NCBI RefSeq assembly: GCF_040954645.1 | Contig: NC_092803.1 | Coordinates: forward strand, 84,740,417-84,804,416 | Direction of reading: 5' to 3' | DNA from: Diabrotica undecimpunctata | Taxonomy: Eukaryota > Arthropoda > Insecta > Coleoptera > Chrysomelidae | DNA: 64,000 nt | Shown here: positions 1 to 12,363 of the stretch, in pieces | Position numbering within the stretch: the stretch's first letter is position 1 | Layout: every line of letters begins with the position of its first letter | Program-made: the position numbers and the translations under genes | Notes under the pieces: model-generated | What the model was told of the DNA's origin: nothing | What the model saw: the letters and a program-made list of their open reading frames with translations, nothing else | Databases searched by the model: none

Positions 1-151
1 TTTTATATATAAGTTTATTTTTTCTTCTCGATTCTTAATTGCTCCACATATGGTTGAAGTACTGGTTAACCTACATCTAACCAATCAGTCAAGTAAAAAA
101 AAAAAAAATTTTTTCACTAAAAAATTTTTTTTTCTCCAAGTAAGAGGGGAA

Positions 152-565
152 TGTAACGAGTCCGTTACTTAAATAATCGTTTACCTTCTTTTTGTGACTG
201 GAATCTTTTAATTTGATTCTAAATTAAATTCATATTAAAATATTCTTAAACTAAATATTTAAATAACTCCCAGTAAATTTTATTTTCTGATGTTGGTATT
301 AAACTGCGCCCTCAGCGGTGAAATTCTGAAAGTACATTTATTCTGCGACGTGTAAAATCTCAACTTGTCACTTGTTAACTGGATGTGAGTGAATAAACAT
401 CTCAGAGTAGAGCGGCTGGGAGTCCATTTTTTTTTCCCGAATTTGGTTTAAGTTTATTTTTTATGTGAAATGCTGTTATTTTAGAAGAAACCATTTGAGT
501 TATTTTGTTGTTTTGTACGAGGATATTTTCAGTTGGATCACCCTAGCCGGTAAGATAACATTACA
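152..565. repeat. Candidate LTR (3' or solo), unassigned family
   Basis: A purine-rich tract (AAGTAAGAGGGGAA) ending at 151 looks like a polypurine tract and is followed directly by TGTAACG. A matching end, ATTACA, lies near 565, so the piece would run TGTAA to TTACA, about 414 bp, and contains an AATAAA near 393. No second copy is in the window and no target duplication is visible, so this could be the 3' LTR of an element lying upstream of the window. Seen: the PPT-like tract and the inverted ends. Inferred: LTR identity. Confidence 0.3.
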
Positions 566-2238
566 AATAAATTATAAGAAAAAATCCTTTATATCATCCG
601 CCATAGTTAGTAAAATTCAGACCTATTTTAATTTCGTCTTTGATAGGTATTTCATATACTTGATACTTGTTATATTTCACCTTATTTCATTAAGGAAAAG
701 TTTTATACCTAAATAAATTATAAGTATTAGATTCTATATCTATCTCAATTTTTTATTTCCTTTCAAGAGTTAAAGCGAACAATTATTTATTTCAATTTCA
801 TACCGTTTAGACCGGCTAATATTTCTTTTTTTTTTTCTATTCTATAATATATATAGATCATGTTTCCCGTTAAAATTATCTATTTAATATATCCATACAT
901 TATAAAAACATTGTCACACCATCCGAAGGTCACTATTTACCGAAAACCATTAAGGTTTTTATTTCAATAAGGTCACTTCCTGACATTTTTTGTATCGCCT
1001 TTCAAGATTGATAACCCTTGTGTTTTTCCTTACCTTTTGTATGTACAAAAACTTGGAGTAACACAACTGTTTTTTTAGCCTACTCAAGGATCCAGTTACA
1101 AGTCAGGGGAAGAATTATTTTTTAGTTGGGGTTATACTTAATAAAGATAAGGGGAAGGAGTTCCAAGTTGGTTTTTTTTATGGGAAATTAAGAAGCAGTT
1201 TAAAGGGACGTATTTGTCCAATAGTACCTGATCCAGGGAATACAGGTTTGGTATCTTGTTACCACCTGAGTCCAGTTCTCCACTCTTCGAGGGAAACCGA
1301 CAGGAAGAACTGACTTATTTTTTTTTATTATCATTCAATTACTTTAAATAATTTTTTTATGTCCTCTTCAAGGTTTAACTTTTGGTTCAATTTTTAATAA
1401 CAAAAACTATCCTTAATAATAAATATTTTCAATTTTTCCTAAAAAAAAAAACATTTTATCATTGTAATTTAATTTAATTATTTATTGTTTACCAAGGGAT
1501 GAGGTTATAACTCTCCCTTGAATTTCTCTTTGTTAGGTTATTGTGTGCACACATATCCCAGAGAATTTTTTTCTTAAAAACCTAAACAATTTTTGAACGA
1601 AAACTAACTATTAGTGAGTAGTATATAATTATATTTATTATTTATACATTATTATTGGATCTAACTTTTGTCACAATTTGAAATTTTTAAGGGGTATATC
1701 AGGGGTAAATTGTTTTATAATTATTCAGGGATTTTACTGTAAATATAGATAAGTTAATTGTATATAAGAGGTGATGGGTCATATATAAGGGTTTAAAATA
1801 GTCTGTACATAAAATTGGTATTTATTAAAGTTGGGTTAAAATTTAATATTTCAATTAGTACCTATCTTTCTTATTTTCAGCAATACAAGATATCTCGGAA
1901 GAAAACATTTAACTTCCTGGCGCCCAAGCATTCACTAGAGCAACTTTTACTTTTCATCTGTTTATTTCTTGGTGGTTTTCTTGTCATTAATTCTTATATC
2001 TTACGGTCTCTGTAGGGCATGCAAATTGGCCGAATCCTTCTTTGAGTGTCAAGTGGTCATTCTCCTGCATAGTCGCTAGCCAACACTTAATTCTGTTATA
2101 TTTTAAAATTCATATTTACTTCATAAAATTCATATTTATTTCTTTTACATAATTTATTTCTATCTAATCCCTTCCATCTTCCATTATTCCCCATATTAGT
2201 TCGTTGTTGTATCAAGGTGCATTTTAGAGTTCACCCTA
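566..2238. other. AT-rich stretch, no gene recognised
   Basis: No coding similarity was recognised on either strand. Only short chance ORFs are present (around 465-716 and 1815-2015), with no domain. A slightly less AT-rich patch at 1080-1320 may be old repeat sequence. Confidence 0.6.
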
Positions 2239-2571
2239 TTGCTACACTGCACATTTTTGCCCCACATTCCTCAATTTTGTTACAAATTAGGGGCTGAGCT
2301 TGCTCGAAACAACATGGAAAAAAGAGCGAAATATATAAAACATAAAGCCTATGTAAAATCTGCTCTAAAAGATTGTGGCATACCAATGGTAAACCCAACT
2401 ACCGAAGTTGCAACTCAATCCGTCCATTCAGCTAAGAAACGTGCTCGTTGTTACCAGTGTCCGCGAAACTGTGACAAAAAAGTGAATACCGTTTGCTCTT
2501 TTTGCAAAAAATTTATATGCCAGGTGCACAGAAAAGAAGAAAAAACTATTGTATGTAAAAATTGCAACTAA
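2239..2571 (+). pseudogene. piggyBac transposase, C-terminal fragment
   Basis: The last ~95 codons match the C-terminal part of piggyBac transposases: a basic helical stretch (GAELARNNMEKRAKYI) followed by the cysteine-rich, RING-like zinc-binding tail. Cysteine pairs are seen at CYQCPRNC, CSFC, the CQVHR segment and CKNC, just before the stop. That tail in the family helps bind the transposon ends. The DDD catalytic core is missing upstream, so this is a 5'-truncated remnant. The first ~15 codons are probably not native. A matching transposon end follows at 2758-2824, which fits a piggyBac element lying on the plus strand. Confidence 0.75.
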
Positions 2572-2757
2572 AAGTTATATGCTTATATTATTATTTAATT
2601 TTAATTTTGTTCGAATTGAAAATAATTTGTTTCTAGAATAGCCGTTAATTTTGTATGAAAAATAAATAAAAATTATTCAAATATGCTTAAAATTATTTTT
2701 AACCGTGTTTTCCTTTTAGTCAGTGCTAAATGACGTTACTAAATTGAAAATTTTAGT

Positions 2758-2824
2758 GGGGTCCCTAGGAGACCCCACATGGGCATTTATGGTTATTTTC
2801 ATATCACGGGCATTTAAGGGTTAA
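2758..2824 (+). repeat. piggyBac 3' end: hairpin, TIR and TTAA
   Basis: GGGGTC and GACCCC form a hairpin at 2758-2776. The terminal sequence CGGGCATTTAAGGG then ends at 2820 and is followed by TTAA (2821-2824), the invariant piggyBac target site. The end lies about 250 bp downstream of the transposase fragment stop, as expected for the right end of that element. The 5' end was not found. Confidence 0.65.
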
Positions 2825-3037
2825 GTATGAAAATATAGAAAAATATACAACTTTCTTACTTTAGGGAACACAAAAGACCCTGTTGCGTTGCATTAATTCT
2901 CAGAGCATAACTGTTGTACTGTTGTAACTATAGGAACAAAATATTACATGTGTAGGAACAAATAAAAAAAGTTTTAACCTAAATCTAGATCTGCTGCGTT
3001 AATTCTCACAACATAATCTTAAAAATAACAGATTGTA

Positions 3038-4707
3038 TTAATAATGATCATTTTGGCTAATGGGAAATTTAAGACTCTCCCTATTTGAACTGCTTGGCAG
3101 CACGGAGTTATCAGATAGATGAATTTGACCAACAACTTGGTCAAAAGAGAAATAGCAAACGTCTGGTTTCGTGTGAAATTCATAAATAAACCCTGGGGAT
3201 GGCTTGGTTTGGCGATGCCTCACAAAAGTTCCGCAAATGTCATCGTTTTTATCAATGATTTTTAACACTTTTCCAATATAATATTTTAATCTTCCGTTTA
3301 TCCTAAAACTAGTTGAAAACGCAACCACCAACTAATCTGATAGTTGAATAGATTCTTTCGAAACGGGATAAACCAGTTTAAAAATTCTACCTTTGTAGGA
3401 AACACTAGGAACAGGAACACTTGTCTGTCCACGTTTTTGATTTTCAGCAATCTGGCTTAAAGGAATATTCATCTCCTCATCATCTGACTTGACCTCCCCT
3501 TCACTTCTGTTAACGACCTCTTCATCTTCACTCGATTCATTCTCTTCTATATTTTTGTCGTTATGCGCATCTGAATCAAGCTGCTCGTCTTCACTTTCTT
3601 CTTCTCTAAAGTCTGCTCCAGTTACACTTTTACCAGCTACTATGGCGACCTTCTTTCTCTTTCGTCTCTTTTTCTTAATATTTTTTTCTTGATTGGGTCT
3701 GATGCTGTCCATCAGCTCTCTAACAAAATGAGGAAAGCGATCTTTGCGTATGGTAGCTGCCCTTCTTCCTTCACCTATTTTCCACTTTTCAATAATTTTT
3801 CGCCATGCTTCTTTTAAAGGGCTAAAAAAAGCCACATCAAATGGCTGGGTCATATGTGTAGAATTAGACAGCAAAAGAATGAATGAGATATCATGTTCTA
3901 AGCACTCGGTTACAGTTTTGGGACTAAAAGGGCTTGAGAGGTTGTCGCCGATTAGAATTTTCTTTCCTGGCAAGTCCTTAAGTGCTGGAATTGCTAGTTT
4001 TGTGGCTCAATCACCGAAGCTTATAGCATCAAACCAACCGCTAGGGCTATGATTGTACCTCACACCTTTTACCCTGCCAACTGTTCATGATTCGTACATG
4101 TTTTGAGCCTTATACAGGATATACTGAGGTAGCACCTTGCCATCAGCAGTTGCCGTAAACATGACGGACGTGCAGCTTTTGAAAGAGTTGCACACTAGTT
4201 CGTGGTAACGGCATCCTCGTTTTGTAATTATTCGTTTCCTCCCGGGATCGTCAGATAAATTCGTCTCATCGAAATTTACAATATTGGACGGCGGTATACC
4301 TTCTAGTTCTGCTCCCAGGTGATCAAAATACACGTTGAAAGTCTCGGGTGAAACCGCTGCTCGAGATCATTTAATATTTTGACAAAGCCGTGTTCGTAGT
4401 CGTATTTTATGTCGCTTCAAAAACCCATATACAAAATCTTTTCCCGCTAAGTTGTTGTTAAACTTAGGTACATTTTTACCCCGACTATCTAGGTATGTTT
4501 TTACAATTACTTTAAGATCGTATTTATTTAAGGGAAACTTTGTTAGTGTAGTTTGTCCTCCAAGTATTTTTAAGTTAGAGTTTTTGTGGTGCCTTATAGA
4601 GCACTGAATAGTTAATTTCTTATGTCGTTTAAGACCCTTTCAAGAGCCTTAAACGAGGTTTTTTTGTAAAACTTGGACCTTGGATTATGTACATAGTCTC
4701 GTGGCAT
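3038..4707 (-). pseudogene. pogo/Tigger-like DDE transposase, broken
   Basis: Reading down the minus strand from an ATG at 4707, a protein of pogo/Tigger (DDE_1) type can be followed: a basic N-terminal helix-turn-helix region (about 4707-4390), the first catalytic aspartate in IVNFDETNLSDDPG (about 4290-4250), the second in ILIGDN (about 3960), and NSTHMTQPFD (about 3870) where the third acidic residue is expected. A lysine-rich/acidic linker and C-terminal tail follow to a stop at 3038. In-frame stops near 4370, 4085, 4020 and 3332 disrupt it. The long acidic tail (runs of E, D and S) is unusual for pogo and resembles domesticated or insect-specific relatives. It is a decayed DNA-transposon gene, not a working host gene. 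Confidence 0.75.
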
Positions 4708-4752
4708 GGTTAATCTGAAATCAAAATAAATAATACTGGAGAAAAAAAGAAA

Positions 4753-5208
4753 GCGGGTGAGTGGAAACACAATAGTGGCTAAAAAGAAACGGCGGGTGAT
4801 TAGAAACTGCGGGTCAATAGAAACAGAATTGGGGTTAGGTTTTTACAAAAGAACATTCAAATGAAATTAGTGGTATGTTATAATAAATTTGCCAAGTATT
4901 TATGTTAAGTATACACCCTAAGCTATATTATGACTAATTATTTATTTATTTAATTAATTTTTTTTACCTTGTTACAAAAAGTTAATCAGCTCTTTGAAAC
5001 GTGGCAAAATCAGTTGTTCAACTGAAATTGTTGTTGTCCAGTGTTGACATCTGTTAAAATGCAAAATCTACTAAATTGGCGTTTTTTATCATTTGGTGAG
5101 TTTATGTACCTCAATAGTTATTTCCTGTATTAAATTTAAACAACTTATGATTTTTTAGTAAAATACTGTCATTTAGTTTCTATTCACCCTCCAGTTTCTT
5201 TTCACCCC
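4753..5208. repeat. Subterminal GCGGGTGANTAGAAAC repeats, both orientations
   Basis: Three forward copies of a 16-bp unit (GCGGGTGAGTGGAAAC 4753-4768, GCGGGTGATTAGAAAC 4792-4807, GCGGGTCAATAGAAAC 4809-4824) and two reverse copies (GTTTCTATTCACCC 5176-5189, GTTTCTTTTCACCCC 5194-5208) lie just upstream of the pogo-like transposase start. Clustered short repeats near an element end are typical transposase-binding sites. The role is inferred from position. Confidence 0.55.
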
Positions 5209-5984
5209 GTTTTACGGTAGTTATAATATCACTTGAAGACATGGTTTCAGTTAGTATATTGAAAATAGTTCATTCTCAACTGTCATGTTTCCATAGCATG
5301 TTTCATCCATGTTTCATCATTCCAAATTATAACTCTTCGGAAATAAAAAGTGTGTGTTTTATCTACCATTAAGAGAAAAGAAAAATTACTGCATGACTCA
5401 TACGCTGAAATTCTAGGTTTGTTATTAGTAAAAAAACAATTTACTGGAAATCTAAACGTCAAATATAAAATAGTTAAAATCATAGTTCTGGTTTATTCAC
5501 AAAAATATAGTAGTTAAAAAAAATTCAAAACAACGATTACGGGGTTAGGAAATTGGCTGGGTGCCGAAAGGCAAGAGGTCACAGGAAATGAAGATTTTGA
5601 TGTGACATTTTTTAAAAATAACTATTATTTTTGCAAGACAAAATACATGAAATTTAAAGAAAATTCATAACAAGAAGATTAAATTCAGGTATTGTAAATA
5701 CATTATATTGTTAAATAAAAACAAATAGAAAATAATTTTTAGAAATCATGAAAATATACGTTATTTAAACATATTTTCATAATATTGTTCTAAAGCGATT
5801 TTCTAAATATTTAATAATGTTTTATAAATTGTGGCTTATTCCTAACCAAAATAGTAAATTAAACTATTTTCATTAAAAAAATGGTAAATATGCATTTGTT
5901 CTTAAATGGAAGCTTTTTTACAAAACAGAACCCATCAAACACAGGCATACAACCACTATAAATGAATCAGAAATGAAACAAATG
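5209..5984. other. No gene recognised
   Basis: AT-rich sequence between the pogo-like element and the LINE. The only ORF (minus, 5283-5483) has no recognisable domain. The outer end of the pogo-like element probably lies near 5210 but could not be fixed. Confidence 0.5.
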
Positions 5985-7390
5985 CTTTAGTTAGACAAAT
6001 TAAAAGGGAACGCTGGCAGAGTTTCTCAAAACAGATGGAACACGACTTCTACGGAAAGCAGAAAGAAATATGTCGAATGATCAGAGGACAAAGAAAAGAG
6101 ATGAACGAACTAATAAAAACGAAACATTCAGAAGAATACATGAGCAGACTACTTTCGATCCCTATTTGCTATTAAAAAACAGAAAATTACTAGGAGAGGA
6201 CAAAATACCGAACGAACTCCTAAAGTACGGAGGACCAGATCTGGACAAACAACTACTAAAACTTCTTCTTCTTCTGGACTGGCTTTACAACTCGAGGTGA
6301 GTCTTCGCCGCATCTACTATATACTTCCATCATCTACGAACTTGCGCTTCCATTTCCCATTGTTCCTCTTCTTCTTTTTCTTCTTCCTCTTTATTACATA
6401 TTTGAGTCTTACTCTGTCAAACGCTTTCTTTAGGTCAATCAGACACAGAAATGCTGGTCTATTATACTCTAGTGATTTCTCAGTAATTTGCTTAATAACG
6501 AATATTGCATTTGTACACGATCTTCTACTACGAAAACAATGTTGTTCATCTGCTAAACTTATCCTCTGATTTATTAGTACTTGTTAAATTTTAGTTGTAA
6601 GTTTCAGCGTAGTATTTAACAAGTTTATACCTCTGTAGTTTTCTGGCTGTTTTTTATCTCCTTTTTTGAATAGTAGAATTAGTTCGCTCGTTCTCCATTC
6701 TTCTGGTGTTTTATAATTTTATTAATTAATGCTGTTAATTGTTCTATCATTGCTGCTCCCCAATATTTCAGTAACTCGTTTGGTATCCCGTCTTTACCTG
6801 CGGCTTTTCTGTTCTTCAGGTTTTCAAGTATTTTCCGAACTTACTGTACATTTATATTAAGTTCTTCATTTGTGGTAATTTCTGGTGTTTTCGGTTCTAG
6901 CGTCGTTTGTTCTTTCTTTCCCATTGTTGTACATCAGTTCTAGATAAATCAGCTTTAACATCATTCTTCCATCTTTGTTTTTTAACTACTAAAACTAATC
7001 CAATAAATAATACAACAAAACAGTATTCCTCAAGAATGGAGATCAAGTATCCTAATACCTATCTTCAAAAAGGGAGAGAAATCTGACCCGGAAAACTACA
7101 GAGGAATTAATTTATTAAACACAACAATAAAATTATCAACCAAACTGATAACTAAAAAACTGAATGAAATTATAACACTAGAAGAAGAACAAGGATTTAG
7201 ATCAAAAAGATTATACACTGGCGCTATATTTATAATGAGGCAAGTGCAAGAGAAATCATTAAAATGCAACAAATCGGCATATCTATGTTTCGTGGGCCTT
7301 AAGAAGACATTTGACCGGGTCAAATATCCACTTATTGTACGCGAGATACCTCTAGGAATAATCAAATCGATCGAAAATAGGAATGTTTGA
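5985..7390 (+). pseudogene. RTE-like LINE reverse-transcriptase remnant, split
   Basis: Upstream piece (5985-6263): the endonuclease-RT linker (DFYGKQKEICRMIRGQRKE, about 6050-6110) and the IPNELLKYGG motif (about 6210-6235). Downstream piece (6997-7390): RT fingers and palm, with FKKGEK, ENYRGINLLNTT, EEQGFR and FVGLKKTFDRVK; the usual catalytic aspartate of the first palm motif reads as glycine here. Together they form one plus-strand LINE ORF2 of the arthropod RTE-like type, interrupted by 720 bp of inverted LINE sequence. Frameshifts and stops are frequent and the 3' half is not recognisable after about 7540. Confidence 0.7.
6264..6983 (-). mobile_element. Inverted LINE insert with 13-bp target duplication
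   Basis: AACTACTAAAACT occurs at 6251-6263 and again at 6984-6996, exactly flanking 720 bp. The insert starts with a TTC run, the GAA-type tail of a minus-strand LINE, and holds minus-strand RT motifs: a DGIPNELLKY-like segment near 6790, PENYRGINLLNTT-like near 6640, EQ.CFR..RS near 6540 and a FLCLIDLKKAFDRV palm near 6440-6420. The rest of the RT and the C-terminus are missing between the palm and the tail, so the copy is both 5'-truncated and internally deleted. It belongs to a family close to the one it interrupts. Confidence 0.7.
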
Positions 7391-7653
7391 ACAAGAATGA
7401 TAATTATACCATCTGCAATGTCCCAAATTAATCCACAACTATTTATAAAGAACAGGATATCAATACGTAAAATTATTTTAAACCTAGGGAAAGAAATCAG
7501 AATAGTATCAACGCCTTCCGGTAAGAATCAATGCATAAGCCGTCCGTAGGCCTTATCTCTTTCCTTACTAATCATTTATTGATCGATCCTATCCATCTAT
7601 GTATTCCAGTTTAAAGCTATTACGTTTAAATTTTTATTTTTTTAGCCAACGCG

Positions 7654-7864
7654 AATTATAACGTTCGTTCACGAAAAACAGTTTAAAAAAAAACAACTTT
7701 ATATTGAAAATATAAAATATACGGAAACCTAACAATAATAATGATACAAACTCTTTGAGAATAAAAACAGAACTGTCTTTCCTATTAACAAAACAGATAT
7801 TTATAAGTTCCTACTGCGTCGCCATCAAAAGTGCTGATCTATAGTAGAATACAGGATCGTAACT
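7654..7864 (-). repeat. Gypsy 3' LTR with adjoining polypurine tract
   Basis: 211 bp, about 90% identical by eye to 20973-21182, including the shared tract TTATAAGTTCCTACTGCGTC. On the coding strand the sequence immediately before it reads GATGAGAGAGG, a polypurine tract that would prime plus-strand synthesis. Confidence 0.85.
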
Positions 7865-7871
7865 CCTCTCT

Positions 7872-9140
7872 CATCGAGTCCGAAAAATAATGGAATTATT
7901 TTTGGGACATTGGTTTTTGGGGTCTTCTTCAACTAATTCAATTTCTTCTGTGTTTTTTCGATTTGATGATCTTCGTTTTATGAGACCATATATTATAATG
8001 ATCAACATCGCTGATATGGTAAAGGTTGTCACAAGTGGAGTTGTGTATGATTTGGTAATATTTTGATTTTAAAATTGTCTTTGATTTTCTGTAGACAAAT
8101 ATTCCAATTTTGGTAGAATGAGAGCTTTTCCTTATTACTGAATGTTACATACGTGAAACATTGGGATGAACTATGACCATCGAGGAGACGCAAGGTACAG
8201 TTGTCTTCTTGGATAAATTCTTCTTTGCAGTAGTATACTTCTTTTAAAGTAGGACATTCTTATTTTTGTAAGTGAGCTTCTTTGGAGATTCGTGGCAAAT
8301 AAGAATAGGTTGGTGTATATATTTTTCTATTTTGAATTATAGGGTAAATGTGATAAAAGTCGAGAGGATTCGGGTTTAGGATTGGGACGTGAGTAACGAA
8401 AATTAATTTTGAATTTGAAAAAGTTATTTGTGATCCTAATAGCATATAGTATGTCAAGATATTTGTGAATTTTGGAATTTCAGAAAATTTATAAATATTA
8501 TGCAAGTATTTAATAATTTCTTGAATTTCCTGACTTGACATTATTGAACTATGTAATGAGTTTAATTTTAAAAACATAATTCCATTTTCTATATTTTCAA
8601 TAGGATCATATTTTAACAATCTAAATTTATCTGACTTATGGTACTCTGAAAGGTTATATAATTCCCTAAACTATTGATGGTATTTTGAATTTCTATTGAA
8701 ACTTTTGTAAATTATTTTGTAAACTTTTCTGGTTTTGCCAAAGTGTTTCTAGAGATTTATTGTAGTGATCTATTATTTTTTTGTAAAATGATATTTGCAA
8801 ATGTCTCCTGAATAATTTTCTTCTCAAAATTTTGTAAGATTGCTATTGCATTATCCTATCTTTCTCCGTCAACGGTGTCTAAATTTCCAAATAGCCATTT
8901 ATTAGCTTTACCGATTCCATTCATAAGACCTCTTTTCAAATCAGATATATTTATATCAGGATTATTCATATCTTCATTCTTTTGAACCTTTCATAATTAG
9001 GCCTTTGCTTCTTTGCAAGTTTCTTTATGATTTTGAATATAATGTGATAAAATTAAATGGTCGTTATTGTCAAATGGATCTGGATTATTAATGTGACGGC
9101 GAATGGTGTGAATTTTGTAACAGAATGAATTGAGTTATTA
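7872..9140 (-). pseudogene. env-like third ORF of the Gypsy element, broken
   Basis: The minus strand downstream of integrase carries a fragmentary envelope-like ORF. Its C-terminal end shows a hydrophobic membrane segment (FTISAMLIIIIYGLI, about 8020-7975), a basic stop-transfer stretch and an acidic cytoplasmic tail, ending at a stop next to the polypurine tract. An internal piece (8619-8260) has the MLLGSQITFSNSKLIFV pattern seen in insect errantivirus envelope proteins. Several frameshifts and stops interrupt it, and no intact signal peptide or cleavage site was identified. It is an inactive relic. Confidence 0.6.
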
Positions 9141-10300
9141 TAGGATAAAATGCATTATTTCTTTAGTTGTTCAACTGACAAATCTTTACTTGTTTCTTTG
9201 AGGCACCTAAAATGTTCTTTTTTAAGGAAGAATGAAAACGTTCTACTATAGAATGTGAATTGCTATTTTTTGAAGTGGTAAAATGTAACTCTATTTTATG
9301 TAATTTACAAAAATCTTCGAGGTCTTGATAATTAAACTCAGGGCCGGAATCAGTTGTTATTTTAAACGGTAATCCATGATGGGTAATGTAATTTAATAAT
9401 CCGTTAACCACAGAGATTACGCTAACACTAGGAATTTGGTAGTCCATAACGTGAACATGCATCGATTATTGTGAGAATATGATCAAATGGCTTAGTAGAA
9501 ATTGGTGTAAGGTTAAATTTGATAACTGGTGGATCCCTATCATATTTATTTTTTAGACATGTTTGACAGTTGTTGACGTATTGTTCTATATCTTTAGACA
9601 TATCATCCCAGTAATATCTTGAACTTAATAACATCTTTAATTCATTTATACCACGATGTCCCTTTTTATAAATGTGATAATATTTCAGTTTTTCTTCTCT
9701 TTGTTCGTTTCTAGTCAGGACGTCGTCGTCCAAAATCTTTGTACAGTATACAAATTTAAAGGCGGAATTTTTAAAGTAATTTTGGAGTGAAACAACAAAT
9801 GTTTCAGGTCTAATGGCAAGTGTTGGTCTAAAATATAGAGCATACAGTTTCTTCGGGTCAATATAGTTTTTAACGAAACCTACAATTCCTTGTTGTAGAT
9901 TTCTTTGAGGCAGAACTACAAACAGTCTCGAATTTTTAAATATCTTTTCTTGCTTGGTCCTTATTTCGTTTATTTCTCCGGTAGTTAGTAAAATTTGGTT
10001 TTTGTACAAGTTCAGTGCTCGATCTGTTATAGGTATATTAAGCATAGGATCCTCCGCTGACGTATGTGCTGTATCTCCATCATCTTCATTTTCTTCTTGA
10101 TTCATGTCTGCAGGTGCGATTTGAATGTTTCATATAATATTTATCTTTTTATTATTTGGTAATGTATCGCAAGTTTGCTCATTTTCTAACTGTGGTTAAA
10201 GAAAATCATTTGGATCAAATATTTGATCAATTTCGCTCTTGATTTGGAATGTTTGAATGGTTTTCCATTTCTCTTTTAATTATATCCTCTAGATCGTCAA

Positions 10301-10628
10301 TATCTTATGTGGACCATGTCACCAACGTTGAGGTCCTACAGCGCATGACAAAAGAAAAAGAAGTGCTTAATTTAATTAAACAACGCAAGCTTGAGTACCT
10401 CGGCCACGTGATGCGGAACGAAGAAAAATATCGAATTCTTCAACTTGTTATGCAGGGTAAAGTATTTGGCAGAAGAGGACCGGGACGCCGTCGTATCTCG
10501 TGGTTGAAAAATCTCCGACAATGGTTTGGGATGACCTCAGCGGAGCTGTTTCGCAGAGCAGTCAACAAAACCATGATAGCCTTGATGATCGCCAACATCC
10601 GGACCGGATAAGGCACTGAAGAAGAAGA
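10301..10628 (+). mobile_element. 5'-truncated LINE 3' fragment, 10-bp target duplication
   Basis: AGATCGTCAA at 10291-10300 is repeated at 10629-10638, flanking 328 bp. The insert encodes only the C-terminus of a LINE ORF2 (KLEYLGHVMRNEEKY, RRGPGRRRISWLKNLRQW, then IALMIANIRTG and a stop) and ends in a GAAGAAGAAG tail. It is inserted opposite to the surrounding Gypsy pol. The same family occurs at 35253-35847, 39105-39330 and 61389-61488. Confidence 0.8.
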
Positions 10629-12363
10629 AGATCGTCAAGATTTACACACAAAATTCTGATTCTAAAGCATTTAGTTCATTATCTGTATTTATTCGCGAAA
10701 GACAATCAGCTACTTTGTTAAAAGTTCTTTTGTAATACTTAACTTTATAGTCGAATTCTTCGAGTTGTAATCGCCATCTCACTAGTCGTGAATTTGGTTC
10801 TTTCAGTGAAAAAAGCCATTGTAATGGTTTATGATCCGTTAAAATTGTGAACTCCCTTCCAAATAGGTAGGGTCTGAAGTATTTGCAACTCCATACAATC
10901 GCTAATTATTCTTTTTCTGGTAGAATGGTAGAATAATTAATTTCTGAGGAGTTTAAAGTTCGTGAGGCATATGAAATGGGATGTCCATCTTGTGATAAAA
11001 CAGCTCCAATAGCATATTGGGATGCATCCGTCATTATTTCAAATTTTTTATTAAAATCTGGGTAGGCGAGGATTGGCTGAGATGTTAACAAATCTTTGCA
11101 TATATTAAAACAATCAATGAATCCCTTTGTGTGTTCAACTTTATTACCTTTTTTAACACAAACGGTTAGTTAGTTTAGCAAAATTTTTTATAAATTTCCG
11201 ATAATAGCCAAAAAATCCAAGGAAGGATTTAATATGTTTTTGTGTTCGAGGAATTGGAAAATTTTTTATAGCTAGTATTTTGTTTTTGTTGGGTTTAATG
11301 CCTTCAGGTGTAACAACATTATCAAGATATTCAACTTCTTTTTGCAGAAATTCACATTTGTCAAGTTGAATCTTTAAACATGCTTCCATTAATTTGAAGA
11401 ATACTAATTTTAAATTATGAATATGTTCTTGTAAACTAGTGCTAAATATTATAATGTCGTCCATATAAACCATACATATCTTGTGTTGTAGGTCCTTTCA
11501 AATTTCATCCATTGTTCGCTGAAATGTAGATGGTGAGTTTTTGAGACCAAATGACATTTTTAGAAATTCATAATGAGCATTGTCCACGGTAAATGCTGTC
11601 CTTTCTATAAAGTTTGGATCCGTCTCAATTTGGTGGAATCCACTGGCTAAATCTAAAGTACTAAAATATTGTGCTCTTTCTAATTTATCAAGAATTTCGG
11701 TAATATTTGAAATTGGGTATCTATCAGGAATTGTCTTTTCATTCAGTTTTCTATAGTCTATGATACGACGATATTTTCTTTGTCCTGATGCATCTAATTT
11801 TTTATTTAAAATCCATATGGGTGAGCTCTAAGGTAAGCACGACGATCTTATAATTTCGTTTTCTAACATTTCCTGAATTTAGCGTCGAACTTCTTCTTCA
11901 TGACAATAAGGATATCTATTAGATTTAGAGTGTATAGGCAGTTCATCCGTAGTTTTTATGGTGTGCTTGACATTTTAGGTGAATGTCAATGGATCACTTG
12001 GTTTTAGAAATATATCGGAAAGTTCTTGGCATAGCTTAATTATACTTTCCTTCTCTTCTGGATTCAGATGTTCTGTTCTTATTCGGGAATCTAATGGAAC
12101 TCTATTTTTACTGTTTTTGTCTTTATTGCGATTTGTTTTGAAATAATTAAAGTAATATATTTAATAATTAGATTTTTCAAATGGGGATTCTTCTAGAGGG
12201 TTTAGTAAAGTCATTTTTAGAGTTTTATTTGTAGTATTTTCTATTTCCATTGTTGCGTAACCATTTTTTGCTAGTGTCAAAGCTTCAGGTATATGAACTT
12301 TGCCTAAGTTTGTTTTTTTCACTAAGATTTCTCCATTAGCGATGGTTACAGATCTAAGATCCT

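Noticed and set aside
3489..4052. Plus-strand serine-rich and mixed ORFs
   Set aside because: Antisense of the pogo-like transposase and its acidic tail.
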